From CAYNRG01 sp964399545 (GTDB taxonomy: Bacteria; Bacillota_I; Bacilli_A; Erysipelotrichales; Erysipelotrichaceae): a stretch of DNA of 64,000 nt. Location of the stretch: the NCBI GenBank assembly GCA_964399545.1, contig CAYNRG010000006.1:1-64000 (forward strand), given 5' to 3'. Made by a program: the position numbers and the translations under genes. The notes under the pieces were generated by a model. That model made no database searches. It saw only the letters and a list, made by a program, of their open reading frames with translations, and was not told where the DNA came from. Shown piece by piece: positions 9,201-16,994 of the stretch (positions within the stretch are counted from its first letter, which is position 1; each line of letters starts with the position of its first letter).

Positions 9201-10166
9201 GATATTACACAAGGTCTTCCTCGTGTAGAAGAACTTTTCGAGGCACGTTGTCCGAAACATGCAGCAGTTTTAGTAAAAATTGATGGAGAAATTACTGATA
9301 TTCATGAACTAGAAGATGGAACAGGAATGAGTGTAACGATTTCCAATGAAACTGAGAGTATTGAACATAAATGTGATTTAACTCAGAATATCCGTTCTTG
9401 GATGAAAATGGGCGTAGAAGTTAAAGCTGGAGACAAATTAACAGAAGGTCAAGTAAATCCTAAAGAATTACTAGAAGTTGCAGGAGTTCAAGAAGTTCAA
9501 AAATATATCTTGAAGGAAGTAAAAAAAGTTTATGCTTCTCAAGGGATTGATATTTCAGATAAACATATTGAAGTTATGATTCGTCAGATGTTGAAGAAAG
9601 TCATTATTATTGATGGTGGAGACACTGGATTGAGTATTGGACAAACATTAAGTATTCAACGTATGACAGATATTAATGCAACAACACTACTTAGTGGGAA
9701 AAGACCTGCGAAATTTGGTCCGACACTACTAGGTATTTCAAAAGCATCCGTTGAGACTGATTCATTCTTGTCTGCGGCTTCTTTCCAAGAAACTACAAAA
9801 GTTCTTACAGAAGCAGCAATTAAAGGAAAAATAGACGTCTTAAATGGTTTGAAAGAGAATGTTATTGTGGGTAAATTAATTCCAGCAGGAACAGGATCTA
9901 ATTTTGAAAGAGAATCAACGAAGTTAATTCTTGCAAGAGCAGAAGAGCTTCGTAAAGAGCGTGAAAGTGCAAATGCAACCGAAGAAGAGATGCTTCCTCG
10001 AGAAGTTATTGAAGTTGCACCACTCCCAACCGAGACTGAAGCTGAAGGTGTTCAACCTGAAGAGGGTACACAAGAAGCCGTAGTGGAAGATGGAATTGAA
10101 CAAAGCACTGAACAAAATGAGGTTCAAGAAGAAACTCTTGATCACGTTGAAGAAGTAAAAGAATAA
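6243..10166 (+). CDS. rpoC: DNA-directed RNA polymerase subunit beta'
   Basis: This is the catalytic large subunit of RNA polymerase. The magnesium-binding NADFDGD motif is at residues 448-454. The N-terminal zinc ribbon (CYCGKYKKVRYKG...CDRC) and the second zinc site (CQSTTGVCRRC) are complete. The 1307 residues end in a roughly 65-residue acidic Glu-rich tail that is not part of the catalytic fold. A GGAGGGTG site precedes the ATG. It forms a two-gene operon with rpoB and is followed by a strong terminator. Confidence 0.98.
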   Translation: MNSINQSSAIQVGLASPERIRDWSFGEVRKPETINYRSQKPERDGLFCEKIFGPSKDWECYCGKYKKVRYKGVVCDRCGVEITKSSVRRERMGHIELAAPVAHIWYLRGIPSRMSLLLNITPKQLEEVVYFVSWVVIDPGETKLNYKQVISEKEYRESLASFGTGSFKAQTGAEAIQTLLEQVDLQAEHQAVLAELEGATGDKRKKLIKRLETINAFLNSTNQPEWMVLSVLPVIPPDLRPMLQLDGGRFATSDLNDLYRRVITRNNRLKKLLELGTPAIIVQNEKRMLQEAVDALIDNGRRSKAITGAGGRALKSLSHSLKGKQGRFRQNLLGKRVDFSGRSVIAVGPDLKMYECGIPREMAIQLFKPFVINEIVRQEIVSNQKTAEKLIDRQDARAWDVVEQVIENHPVFLNRAPTLHRLGIQAFKPKLVEGRAIRLHPLVCTAFNADFDGDQMAVHLPLSEEARAEAEILMLGSNNILGPKDGKPIVTPSQDMVLGNFYLNMESTAQEFYEKSEIIDALGDKEAAEKWKRFGDNEGHVFRNTNEVLMAYENKLVHLHTRIALPGYALNKEGFTEKQNQSYLVTTVGKIIFNDIFPNDFPYINVVSKSRLEATPDSDFLPMGSNIKEELKKIPLNPEFKKKDLSNVIAEVFKRYRTDGSSDILDNIKDMGFRYSTVAGMTVSLADINVAPDKQKFVEEGKEKSEILQNLLRRGKLTPAEWERHFSKLWADVKDEIGRKVMMSLPRMNPINMMAVSGARGNASHFTQLAGMRGLMARPTQSKSKKEYQPSIIEVPIYSCFREGLNVSEFFISTHGVRKGLTDTALKTAESGYLTRRLVDVAQDVIVNEEDCGTDRGYLVETIIDRKNNSVIESMYDRLVGRYAKDEIVDPKTKEVIIEAEQFIDEVLAQKVVDAGVERAYIRNAFTCQSTTGVCRRCYGRNMATGKVVEAGEAVGIMAAQSIGEPGTQLTMRTFHTGGVASGNDGDITQGLPRVEELFEARCPKHAAVLVKIDGEITDIHELEDGTGMSVTISNETESIEHKCDLTQNIRSWMKMGVEVKAGDKLTEGQVNPKELLEVAGVQEVQKYILKEVKKVYASQGIDISDKHIEVMIRQMLKKVIIIDGGDTGLSIGQTLSIQRMTDINATTLLSGKRPAKFGPTLLGISKASVETDSFLSAASFQETTKVLTEAAIKGKIDVLNGLKENVIVGKLIPAGTGSNFERESTKLILARAEELRKERESANATEEEMLPREVIEVAPLPTETEAEGVQPEEGTQEAVVEDGIEQSTEQNEVQEETLDHVEEVKE

Positions 10167-10194
10167 AGAAGTATCCAAGAAGTTGGAAACTTGC

Positions 10195-10230
10195 TAAAAA
10201 CGGTGAATGATGAAATTCGCCGTTTTTTAT
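10195..10230 (+). terminator. Intrinsic terminator of rpoBC
   Basis: AAAACGGTGAAT and ATTCGCCGTTTT pair (one G-T) around a short loop and run into six T. It starts about 30 bases after the rpoC stop. Confidence 0.9.
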
Positions 10231-10318
10231 TTGAACAACGGAAGTATAGCGTTATTTATCGGCGAATAAAATTTTGATTTATATCCATTTGTGATTTCCT
10301 GTATCCTCCTTTATTTCG

Positions 10319-10327
10319 TGATATAAT
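10319..10327 (+). promoter_or_regulatory. Extended -10 promoter of ispF
   Basis: TGATATAAT is an extended -10 element lying 22 bases upstream of the ispF start. No good -35 hexamer is visible, which is common for extended -10 promoters. The 5' leader would be only about 15-20 bases. Confidence 0.6.
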
Positions 10328-10349
10328 GAATAAGAGAGGTAAGACCAAT

Positions 10350-10856
10350 ATGATAAAAATAGGACAGTCAACAGATATTCATCGTTTTGAAAAAGGAAGA
10401 AATTTAATCTTAGGTGGAGTAAAGATTGATCATTTTCAAGGGTTGCTAGGTCATTCTGATGCTGATGTATTATGCCATGCTATTGCAGAGGGGATTATTG
10501 GGGCCTTAGGCCTTGGTGACTTAGGTAGTCATTTTCCAGATACAGATCCTAAATACAAAGGAGTTTCTTCTCTGGTGTTATTAGAAGAAGTTGAAAAATT
10601 AATGAGGGAGCATCAGTACAAATTAGGAAATGTGGATGCCTTGGTCTTAATTGAAAGACCCAAATTAGCTCCATATCTTTTAGACATGAAAAAAAACATT
10701 GCACAAGTTTTAAAATGTAGTCCTGACCAAATTAATATCAAAGCTACTCGAGGAGAAAAACTAGGTTTTGTTGGGAGAGAAGAGGGAGTAGTTGCCCAAT
10801 CTGTAGTATTATTAATATCTGATGAAATCAAGGTTAAGGAGAAAGCAGATGTTTAA
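10350..10856 (+). CDS. ispF: 2-C-methyl-D-erythritol 2,4-cyclodiphosphate synthase
   Basis: Fifth enzyme of the MEP isoprenoid pathway; it cyclises CDP-methylerythritol 2-phosphate with release of CMP. The zinc ligands are visible in the N-terminal TDIHRF motif and in LGHSDADVLCHAI. The C-terminal IKATRGEKLGFVGREEG signature is intact. The N-terminal motif reads IGQSTDIH instead of the common GxGYDxH, keeping the Asp and His. The ATG at 10350 follows AGAGAGG at 10334-10340. The 168-residue length is normal. It overlaps the next gene by 8 bases. Confidence 0.95.
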   Translation: MIKIGQSTDIHRFEKGRNLILGGVKIDHFQGLLGHSDADVLCHAIAEGIIGALGLGDLGSHFPDTDPKYKGVSSLVLLEEVEKLMREHQYKLGNVDALVLIERPKLAPYLLDMKKNIAQVLKCSPDQINIKATRGEKLGFVGREEGVVAQSVVLLISDEIKVKEKADV

Positions 10857-12075
10857 AAAATTAGATGAAATCAAAGTTTTGAGAGATCCCATTCATGGCT
10901 ATATCCATGTGGAATATGAGATTATTTGGAAAAGTATTAACAGTAAAGAGATGCAAAGACTTCGTCGCATTAGACAACTAGGAGCTTCTTTCATTGTGTA
11001 TCATACAGCAGAACATTCTAGGTTTGCACATTCTCTAGGTGTTTATGAAATTGTAAGAAGAATGATTACAGAAAATCAGAGAATCAGTGAAAACTTATCA
11101 GAACTTGAGAAGATTGTTGTGATGTTAGCGGGTTTGTTGCATGATTTAGGCCACGGACCATATAGTCATGCTTTTGAGGCTGTATCCGAAATTCATCATG
11201 AAGAATTTACTAAGAGAATTTTATTGGGCGATAGTGAAATCCATCAAATTTTAGAGAAAGAAAAAAGAGGATTAGCTAAACAAGTGGCTCAAGTTATTGA
11301 TCATACTCATCCAAAGTCTTTATTAACACAGTTAGTTAGCGGACAATTGGATGCAGATAGAATGGATTATTTGCTAAGAGATGCTTATTTTACAGGAACA
11401 AAATACGGCGAATTTGATTTAGAAAGAATTTTAAGAACCTTGCGAGTTAAAGATGGAAGAATAGTGGTGAAATCTTCAGGTATTCATACAGTGGAAGACT
11501 ATATTATGGCGCGATATCATATGTATTGGCAGGTTTATTATCATCCAACTGCAAGAAGTTATGAAAATATTTTAGAATGCCTATTTAATCGCTTAAAAGC
11601 ATGTCGCAAAGAGAATCCAAAAGTATTAAAAAGAGTTCCTATGTTTAAGGAATTACTTTTAACAAAAGAGATGAGCATTCATGATCACTTTTTACTGGAT
11701 GAAAATGCATGTCTTTATGGATTTTCTCAGTTAATTGGTGGAGAAGATGAGATTGCTAGCGATTTAGCCTATCGTTTGATTAACAGGAAGTTATTTGATT
11801 ATGAAAACTTTGAGACGAATCAACAAGTTGAGAAGATAAAACAACGACTGGAAAAACAAGGACTGGATTTAAGGTATTACTTTATAAGAGATGAAGTAAA
11901 ACAAAGACCTTATCAACCTTATCAAGGAAGAGAAGATGAAGCCATTTGGGTTTTGACAGAAGACCAGAGGATTCAAGAGTTGTCAGAAGCCAGTGTTATT
12001 GTGAGTGCCTTGAATCAGGGGGAACTAAAAAATGATATTAAAATTTTCTTTCCTAAGAAGAAAAAGGATTCATAA
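10849..12075 (+). CDS. HD-domain phosphohydrolase, dNTPase-like (YwfO family)
   Basis: Probable metal-dependent nucleotide hydrolase of the dGTPase-like HD family. Metal-ligand motifs are visible: HSRFAHSLG (His), LLHDLGHGPYSHAFE (HD pair) and LDADRMDYLLRD (Asp). The ATG at 10849 (MFKKLDEIKVLRDPIHGYI) is preceded by AAGGAG and overlaps the ispF stop, so the two are probably translationally coupled. Related Bacillus and Enterococcus proteins hydrolyse several dNTPs with allosteric activation. The substrate here is inferred from the family only. Confidence 0.85.
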   Translation: MFKKLDEIKVLRDPIHGYIHVEYEIIWKSINSKEMQRLRRIRQLGASFIVYHTAEHSRFAHSLGVYEIVRRMITENQRISENLSELEKIVVMLAGLLHDLGHGPYSHAFEAVSEIHHEEFTKRILLGDSEIHQILEKEKRGLAKQVAQVIDHTHPKSLLTQLVSGQLDADRMDYLLRDAYFTGTKYGEFDLERILRTLRVKDGRIVVKSSGIHTVEDYIMARYHMYWQVYYHPTARSYENILECLFNRLKACRKENPKVLKRVPMFKELLLTKEMSIHDHFLLDENACLYGFSQLIGGEDEIASDLAYRLINRKLFDYENFETNQQVEKIKQRLEKQGLDLRYYFIRDEVKQRPYQPYQGREDEAIWVLTEDQRIQELSEASVIVSALNQGELKNDIKIFFPKKKKDS

Positions 12076-12100
12076 AGATAGTTGAAAAACTATCTTTTTA
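12074..12100 (+). terminator. Intrinsic terminator
   Basis: AAAGATAGTT and AACTATCTTT form a perfect 10-bp stem with a GAAA loop and end in T5. The stem begins at the stop codon of the HD-domain gene. Confidence 0.9.
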
Positions 12101-12110
12101 TATATTCATC

Positions 12111-12138
12111 TTGACAATATATATAAAGTGATTATAAT
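12111..12138 (+). promoter_or_regulatory. Sigma-A-type promoter
   Basis: TTGACA (12111-12116) and TATAAT (12133-12138) are separated by 16 bases and lie just upstream of the DUF1934 gene. Both hexamers are perfect. Confidence 0.85.
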
Positions 12139-12157
12139 TCAATAGAGGAGTGATTGA

Positions 12158-12538
12158 ATGCAAAGACTAGAAGAAAAATTTTGTGTTTTGAAACAAATAG
12201 ATTGCCTAGAGAAACATCAATCAATTTTGTATCAAGGGAAAGCCAATATAACCGATCAAGGAATGAGGTATGAAGAAGAAACAGGAGCAAGAAATGAAAT
12301 TTTATTCTTAGCAGAAGAGATTAAAATTTTAAGGAAGCTAGAAGGGCAAGAGACAAGTGTTGTGTTAAGGAACAACGATTTGGGTCATGCAGAAGTGAGA
12401 AATGATTTGGGAACATTGAAGTTTTCAAGTCGATTGCTACACTGGAAAAAAGCTGAAACAAGCTTTGAAATTGAGTATCAGTTACAAGATAATGGAAAAA
12501 TTATTTTACATACTCACCTATATTGTCAATGGAGTTAA
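12158..12538 (+). CDS. DUF1934-like small beta-barrel protein
   Basis: This 126-residue protein resembles the DUF1934/YwiB family of calycin-like beta barrels by size, pattern of alternating strands and position beside rpoE. No enzymatic motif or signal peptide is visible, so it should be cytoplasmic. It has its own strong promoter and a GAGGAG site 7 bases from the ATG. The function of the family is not established; the assignment rests on weak overall similarity and context. Confidence 0.55.
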   Translation: MQRLEEKFCVLKQIDCLEKHQSILYQGKANITDQGMRYEEETGARNEILFLAEEIKILRKLEGQETSVVLRNNDLGHAEVRNDLGTLKFSSRLLHWKKAETSFEIEYQLQDNGKIILHTHLYCQWS

Positions 12539-12547
12539 TAAAAAGTA

Positions 12548-12575
12548 TTGACAATAAAATAAAATGTGGTTTAAT
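12548..12575 (+). promoter_or_regulatory. Promoter of rpoE
   Basis: TTGACA (12548-12553) and TTTAAT (12570-12575) are 16 bases apart, with an extended -10 TGG before the second hexamer. It lies right after the DUF1934 stop and 35 bases upstream of rpoE. Confidence 0.75.
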
Positions 12576-12610
12576 AGTTTAGAAAAGATTTTAAAAGGAG
12601 GATTACAAGC

Positions 12611-12943
12611 ATGAGCTATCAATCAATGACAGACATTGCTTACAACGTTTTAGCAAAAAAGAAAAAAGGGTTAGCTTTTTCAGAAGTGTGGGGTCAAATT
12701 ACAGAAACTTTGAACCTCGATACAGCAGCACAGCAAAAGAAAATTGCTCAGTTTTATACAGAAATGATGTTAGATAATCGTTTCATATCTTTAGAAGATA
12801 ACCAATGGGATTTGCGCTCGAGGCATTCTTTTAACCGCCCACAAGTTGAAGCTATTGATTTAGATGATGATGAAGATGAGTATGATGAGTTTGACGAATC
12901 TGATGATGAAGAGATTGACGAAAAGAAAAATAAAGACGAATAA
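12611..12943 (+). CDS. rpoE: DNA-directed RNA polymerase subunit delta
   Basis: Accessory RNA polymerase subunit of Gram-positive bacteria that speeds recycling and affects promoter and nucleotide sensitivity. The N-terminal winged-helix domain (about residues 1-75, with MTDIAYNVLAKKKKGLAFSE and the FYTEMMLDNRF region) is followed by an unstructured Asp/Glu-rich tail of about 30 residues. At 110 residues it is shorter than the B. subtilis protein (173) because the tail is short. A strong AAAGGAGG site precedes the ATG. Confidence 0.93.
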   Translation: MSYQSMTDIAYNVLAKKKKGLAFSEVWGQITETLNLDTAAQQKKIAQFYTEMMLDNRFISLEDNQWDLRSRHSFNRPQVEAIDLDDDEDEYDEFDESDDEEIDEKKNKDE

Positions 12944-12950
12944 ATGAATG

Positions 12951-12970
12951 AGGTAGGGAACCTACCTTTT
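12951..12970 (+). terminator. Intrinsic terminator of rpoE
   Basis: AGGTAGG and CCTACCT form a 7-bp stem with a very tight GAA loop, followed by TTTT. It lies 8 bases after the rpoE stop and just before the ribosome site of the next gene, so readthrough is possible. Confidence 0.65.
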
Positions 12971-12989
12971 ATTATAGGTGGTGAAGAAA

Positions 12990-13655
12990 ATGATTAAGAC
13001 AATTGTGTGGGATTGGAATGGAACATTGTTGAATGATGTAGAATGTTGTTTTTCTATTCTACAAAAACTAATGGCAGAAAGAGATCTCAATCCAATTGAA
13101 ACATTAGAAGAGTATAAGGAAGTTTTCCGATTCCCTGTCAAAGAAATGTATCAAGAGTTAGGATTTGATTTAGAAACAGAAGACTTTTCAAACCTTTCTC
13201 AAGAGTACATGAATCATTATCGAAGCAATTATCCTTTATGTACTCTCCATCAACAGGTTAAGGATATTTTACTTTATTGCCAAGAGAGTGGAATTAAAAA
13301 TGTGTTACTTTCTGCTTCCATGCAATCCATATTAGAGGAACAAGCGAACTTTTACAAATGCATTCATTATTTTGATGATTGCTTAGGGATTGATAACATA
13401 GAGGCCTCATCTAAAAAAGAGTTAGCCCAAAAATGGATAAAAAGATATCCGATGGATGCGGCAGAAATTTTATGGGTTGGAGATAGCACTCATGACTTTG
13501 AATGTGCGAAGTCTTGCGGTATTCCTTGTGTGCTAATTAGTCATGGACATCAAAGTGAGGGGAAGCTAAGAGAAGTGACAGACTGTGTTATTAGTCAGTT
13601 AGATGAAATTAAAGAAATGATAGAAACTAAAAGGAGCTGTAACTTTGAGATTTAG
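12990..13655 (+). CDS. HAD-family hydrolase, phosphoglycolate phosphatase-like
   Basis: Cytoplasmic haloacid dehalogenase-superfamily phosphatase. Motif I is VWDWNGTLLN (nucleophile Asp and acid/base Asp replaced by Asn in the usual DxDGT: here DWNGT), motif II LLSAS, motif III Lys near residue 138 and motif IV WVGDSTHDF. DWNGT is common in a subset of HAD phosphatases. The frame opens at 12978, but the ATG at 12990 has AGGTGGT 7 bases upstream and gives the expected N-terminus. The substrate is unknown. Confidence 0.8.
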   Translation: MIKTIVWDWNGTLLNDVECCFSILQKLMAERDLNPIETLEEYKEVFRFPVKEMYQELGFDLETEDFSNLSQEYMNHYRSNYPLCTLHQQVKDILLYCQESGIKNVLLSASMQSILEEQANFYKCIHYFDDCLGIDNIEASSKKELAQKWIKRYPMDAAEILWVGDSTHDFECAKSCGIPCVLISHGHQSEGKLREVTDCVISQLDEIKEMIETKRSCNFEI

Positions 13656-13687
13656 ATTGATCATCTAATCTCTAGTGACAGCTCCTT
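13631..13687. terminator. Bidirectional terminator between convergent genes
   Basis: AAGGAGCTGT (13631-13640) pairs with ACAGCTCCTT (13678-13687), enclosing a second complementary pair (GAGATTTAGAT with ATCTAATCTC). T-rich sequence follows on the plus strand and A-rich sequence precedes, so it can serve both the HAD gene and the minus-strand DUF1846 gene. Its left arm lies inside the last codons of the HAD gene. Confidence 0.7.
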
Positions 13688-13693
13688 AGTTTA

Positions 13694-15178
13694 TTATTTA
13701 TGATATAGTTTTTTAGTTTGATAGATTGGTTCTTGAGTAAGTTGAACCCCAAGCTTTTTAAATGTTGAGACATCGACTTCTGATAGAATTACAGAAGAGT
13801 GAGCTTGACAGTTTTTAAGCTGTTCAAGGCAACTCATTGCTTGACTTGTAGTTGGGTCTTGAATTGCTGTAATGCTAAGTGCAATTAACATTTCATCCAA
13901 GTGAAGGCGAGGATTATGATTTCCAAGTGTTTGTGTTTTTAAACGTTGTACAGGTTCAATGACATCTGGAGAAATCAAATGAGTGCCATCATCAATATTA
14001 GCAATAGTTTTTAATGCATTTAGTAAGCAGGCACTAGAAGCCCCTAGTAGTGATGAAGTTTTTCCAGTTACGATAGTTCCATCATGTAGTTCAATAGAGA
14101 CAGCAGGTGCCTTTGTTTCAGCAGCAACTGAGACAGCTGCACCAACACATTTTCTGTCAGTAGATTCAATTTTCGCTGTTGTCATAATGAACTCAATTTT
14201 TGATAGTGCCTCTAGGGAAACTTGATCTTTACGGATATCTACACGAGTATTGTAATATCGACGTAGAATTTCATTGTTGCTCGCCAGTGTGGCAGCATCA
14301 TGATCAGTGACGCAATAACCAGCCATATTAACACCCATATCTGTTGGTGATTTATAAGGAGATTCTCCTTGAATTTTTTCAAACAGCGCATTGAGTACAG
14401 GGAAAACTTCAATATCACGATTATAGTTTACTGCCTTTTCTCCATAAGCTTCTAGGTGGAAAGGGTCAATCATATTGATATCATTTAAATCAGCAGTAGC
14501 TGCTTCATAAGCAAGGTTTACAGAGTGCTTAAGAGGTAAGTTCCAAATAGGAAAGGTTTCAAACTTCGCATAACCAGATCGAATTCCACGTTTTTGGTCA
14601 TGGTAGAGCTGTGAAAGGCAAGTAGCCATTTTTCCAGAACCTGGACCTGGAGCTGTGATTACCACTAGCTCTCGTTGTGTTTCAATATAATCATTAACAC
14701 CAAATCCCTCATCGGAAACAATGTGAGCAACGTTACTTGGATATCCTTGAATTGGATAGTGTAGAGCTACAGAAACCCCTAAACTTTCTAATTTATGTTT
14801 GAAGGCATCCGCTGTAGGTTGTTTTGCATATTGAGAAATAACAACAGAACCCACAAAAAAATCGATACTTCGGAAGGCGTCGATTAAACGGAGACAGTCT
14901 TGATCGTAGGTAATCCCTAAATCACTGCGCACTTTATTTTTTTCGATATCATTAGCACTGATGACGATGATTAGTTCTACTTTATCCTTCATTTTTTCTA
15001 GCATTTTCACTTTGCTATCAGGTTCAAACCCTGGCAATACCCTTGAAGCGTGGAAGTCATCAAATAGTTTTCCTCCAAATTCAAGATAAAGTTTACCACC
15101 AAACTGCTCAATCCGCTTATGGATATGTTCAGATTGCATGGTTAGGTATTTTTGATTATCAAAAGCAAGTCTATTCAT
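13694..15178 (-). CDS. DUF1846 family protein
   Basis: A 494-residue protein recognisable as the DUF1846 family of Gram-positive bacteria. Characteristic stretches include the N-terminal LAFDNQKYLTMQSEHI, ITAPGPGSGKMATCLSQLYHD (a P-loop-like glycine/serine segment, about residues 173-193) and IDPFHLEAYGEKAVNYNRDI. The length is normal. It has no signal peptide or membrane segment. The biochemical role of the family is not established. It is transcribed alone, opposite to its neighbours, with AGGAGA before the ATG. Confidence 0.85.
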   Translation of the reverse strand: MNRLAFDNQKYLTMQSEHIHKRIEQFGGKLYLEFGGKLFDDFHASRVLPGFEPDSKVKMLEKMKDKVELIIVISANDIEKNKVRSDLGITYDQDCLRLIDAFRSIDFFVGSVVISQYAKQPTADAFKHKLESLGVSVALHYPIQGYPSNVAHIVSDEGFGVNDYIETQRELVVITAPGPGSGKMATCLSQLYHDQKRGIRSGYAKFETFPIWNLPLKHSVNLAYEAATADLNDINMIDPFHLEAYGEKAVNYNRDIEVFPVLNALFEKIQGESPYKSPTDMGVNMAGYCVTDHDAATLASNNEILRRYYNTRVDIRKDQVSLEALSKIEFIMTTAKIESTDRKCVGAAVSVAAETKAPAVSIELHDGTIVTGKTSSLLGASSACLLNALKTIANIDDGTHLISPDVIEPVQRLKTQTLGNHNPRLHLDEMLIALSITAIQDPTTSQAMSCLEQLKNCQAHSSVILSEVDVSTFKKLGVQLTQEPIYQTKKLYHK

Positions 15179-15265
15179 TTCTTTTCTCCTCTATAAAATC
15201 TTTTTCCATTATATCAAAACTTTTCATGTTATTCTAGGAAATCTTTCTTTTAATTTTTTTAATTT

Positions 15266-15274
15266 TGGTATAGA
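15266..15274 (+). promoter_or_regulatory. Extended -10 promoter of the aldolase gene
   Basis: TGGTATAGA forms an extended -10 within a very AT-rich segment (poly-T tracts at 15241-15265) about 35 bases upstream of fba. The T-tracts may act as an UP-like element. No clear -35 is seen. Confidence 0.5.
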
Positions 15275-15308
15275 ATAGAGTAGAAAAGAAAAGAGGAGGA
15301 CAATCAAC

Positions 15309-16175
15309 ATGGTATTAGTTTCAGCAACAGAGATGATCAAAAAAGCTCATGAAGGGCAATATGCAGTAGGGCAATTCAACATTAACAATCTAGAATGGAC
15401 TAAAGCAGTTTTAGCAGCAGCAGAAGAAGCAAAATCACCAATTATTTTAGGTGTTTCAGAAGGTGCCGGAAAATACATGACTGGATTCAAGACTGTTTCA
15501 GCGATGGTAAAAGAAATGCATGATGCATTAGGAATTACAGTTCCAGTAGCGCTTCATTTGGATCATGGATCATATGATGGTGCAAAGGCAGCGATCGAAG
15601 CTGGATTTACATCAGTAATGTTTGACGGATCTCATTATGATTTTGAAGAAAACCTATCAAAATCAAAAGAAATAATTGAAATTGCTCACGGAAAAGGAAT
15701 TTCTGTGGAATGTGAAGTTGGATCAATCGGTGGAGAAGAAGATGGTGTTATTGGAGCAGGAGAATTTGCTGACCCTCAAGAATGTGCAACAATTGCTGGA
15801 CTAGGAGTTGATTTCTTAGCTGCAGGAATCGGAAATATTCATGGAAAATATCCAGAAAATTGGACTGGATTGAATTTTGATGTTTTAGGAAAAATTCAAG
15901 AGTCAACAAATGGTAAACCATTAGTTCTTCATGGTGGTTCAGGAATTCCGAATGATCAAATTGCAAAAGCAATTTCTTTGGGAGTATCTAAAATTAATGT
16001 AAATACTGAATTGCAAGTAGTATTTGCAGCAGCAACTCGTACTTATATTGAAGAAGGAAAAGATAAAGAAGGAAAAGGATTTGACCCTCGTAAATTATTA
16101 GCTCCTGGTGCAAAAGCGATTCAAGCTAAAGTTGTTGAAATGATGAAAGAATTCGGATCTGCAAACCAAGCGTAA
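15309..16175 (+). CDS. fba: Class II fructose-1,6-bisphosphate aldolase
   Basis: Zinc-dependent glycolytic and gluconeogenic aldolase that cleaves fructose 1,6-bisphosphate into DHAP and GAP. Zinc and catalytic residues are visible in VALHLDHGSYDGAKAAIEAG (His/Asp/His), GSIGGEEDGV, GIGNIHGKY and VLHGGSGIP. The 288-residue length and short central loop are typical of the class IIB Gram-positive type. GAGGAGGA lies 8 bases upstream of the ATG. It is monocistronic, flanked by its own promoter and terminator. Confidence 0.96.
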   Translation: MVLVSATEMIKKAHEGQYAVGQFNINNLEWTKAVLAAAEEAKSPIILGVSEGAGKYMTGFKTVSAMVKEMHDALGITVPVALHLDHGSYDGAKAAIEAGFTSVMFDGSHYDFEENLSKSKEIIEIAHGKGISVECEVGSIGGEEDGVIGAGEFADPQECATIAGLGVDFLAAGIGNIHGKYPENWTGLNFDVLGKIQESTNGKPLVLHGGSGIPNDQIAKAISLGVSKINVNTELQVVFAAATRTYIEEGKDKEGKGFDPRKLLAPGAKAIQAKVVEMMKEFGSANQA

Positions 16176-16200
16176 ATAAACTTATCAGAATTTAAAAGAG

Positions 16201-16238
16201 AAATGCACTTTTTCCTAAATGAGGAAAGTGCATTTTTT
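16201..16238 (+). terminator. Intrinsic terminator of fba
   Basis: AAATGCACTTTTTCCT and AGGAAAGTGCATTT pair with one small bulge and end in six T. The long stem is typical of a highly expressed gene. Confidence 0.9.
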
Positions 16239-16284
16239 GTAGAGAAGAATTTACTTGCTGAGACTATCCGAAGAGGAGTATCGA

Positions 16285-16293
16285 TGATATACT
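16285..16293 (+). promoter_or_regulatory. Extended -10 promoter
   Basis: TGATATACT is an extended -10 located 23 bases upstream of the HAD gene start. The -35 region has no recognisable hexamer. Confidence 0.5.
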
Positions 16294-16315
16294 AGTGAAA
16301 AGGTAGGTAATAATT

Positions 16316-16963
16316 ATGATAAATGCAGTGCTTTTTGACATGGATGGGGTATTAATTGACTCTGAAATGGCTTATATGGATGGAACATGGGTGTGGATGA
16401 AAGAAATGGGTTATAAGGGATCGTTTGAGAGTTTATTTCCAGTAATTGGCACAACCATGGAGGGAACTTATCAAATGTTGTATGAGATATTAGAGAAGAA
16501 AATCCCATTAGATACAATTATTGCCACTAACGAACGATATTTTAAAGAGAACCCTTTGAATTATCAAGCTATACTGAAAGATGATGCTATTGAGGTGTTG
16601 CAAGAACTGAAAAAAAGAGGAATGAAGATTGCGCTTTGCTCCTCCTCTTCACAAGAAGTCATTGAAAAGGTAGTATCAGATTGTGATATTGAGACTTACT
16701 TTGATTTTATTGTAAGTGGGGAACAATTTCGTGAAAGTAAGCCGAACCCTGAGATTTATCTTCATGCCTCTGAAGTTTTGAACGTTTCTCCAGCAAATTG
16801 TTTAGTTATTGAAGATTCGAGTTTTGGAATTGAAGCAGGGGTTCGAGCAAAGATGGCTGTTTTGGCAGTAGTAGATGAGCGATTCTCCCATTCGCAAGAA
16901 AAAGCAACTAAAAAAATTCACCAATTAAAAGAAATTATAGAATGGATTGAGTTGCAGGGGTAG
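16316..16963 (+). CDS. HAD-family phosphatase/phosphomutase, beta-phosphoglucomutase-like
   Basis: A 215-residue HAD protein with a helical cap inserted after motif I. Motif I is VLFDMDGVLIDSE (DxDGVxxDS, typical of the PGM-like branch), motif II ALCSSSS, motif III RESKPNPEIY with the Lys, and motif IV VIEDSSFGIEAG. The sequence fits beta-phosphoglucomutase or a sugar-phosphate phosphatase, but no maltose or trehalose phosphorylase gene is nearby to indicate the substrate. AGGTAGG precedes the ATG. Confidence 0.8.
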   Translation: MINAVLFDMDGVLIDSEMAYMDGTWVWMKEMGYKGSFESLFPVIGTTMEGTYQMLYEILEKKIPLDTIIATNERYFKENPLNYQAILKDDAIEVLQELKKRGMKIALCSSSSQEVIEKVVSDCDIETYFDFIVSGEQFRESKPNPEIYLHASEVLNVSPANCLVIEDSSFGIEAGVRAKMAVLAVVDERFSHSQEKATKKIHQLKEIIEWIELQG

Positions 16964-16975
16964 AAATGATACAAT
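16947..16975 (+). promoter_or_regulatory. Candidate promoter of murA
   Basis: TTGAGT (16947-16952) and TACAAT (16970-16975) are 17 bases apart, overlapping the end of the HAD gene and 20 bases upstream of the murA start. Confidence 0.55.
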
Positions 16976-16994
16976 ACTTAAAGTGAGGTAGAAT

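Noticed and set aside
10350..10400. IspF N-terminal GQSTD variant as a loss of function
   Set aside because: The Asp and His ligands remain, so the change is probably a lineage variant.
12978..13655. HAD motif I DWNGT taken as a broken catalytic site
   Set aside because: DWNGT with Asn at that position is common in a functional subgroup of HAD phosphatases; the other motifs are intact.
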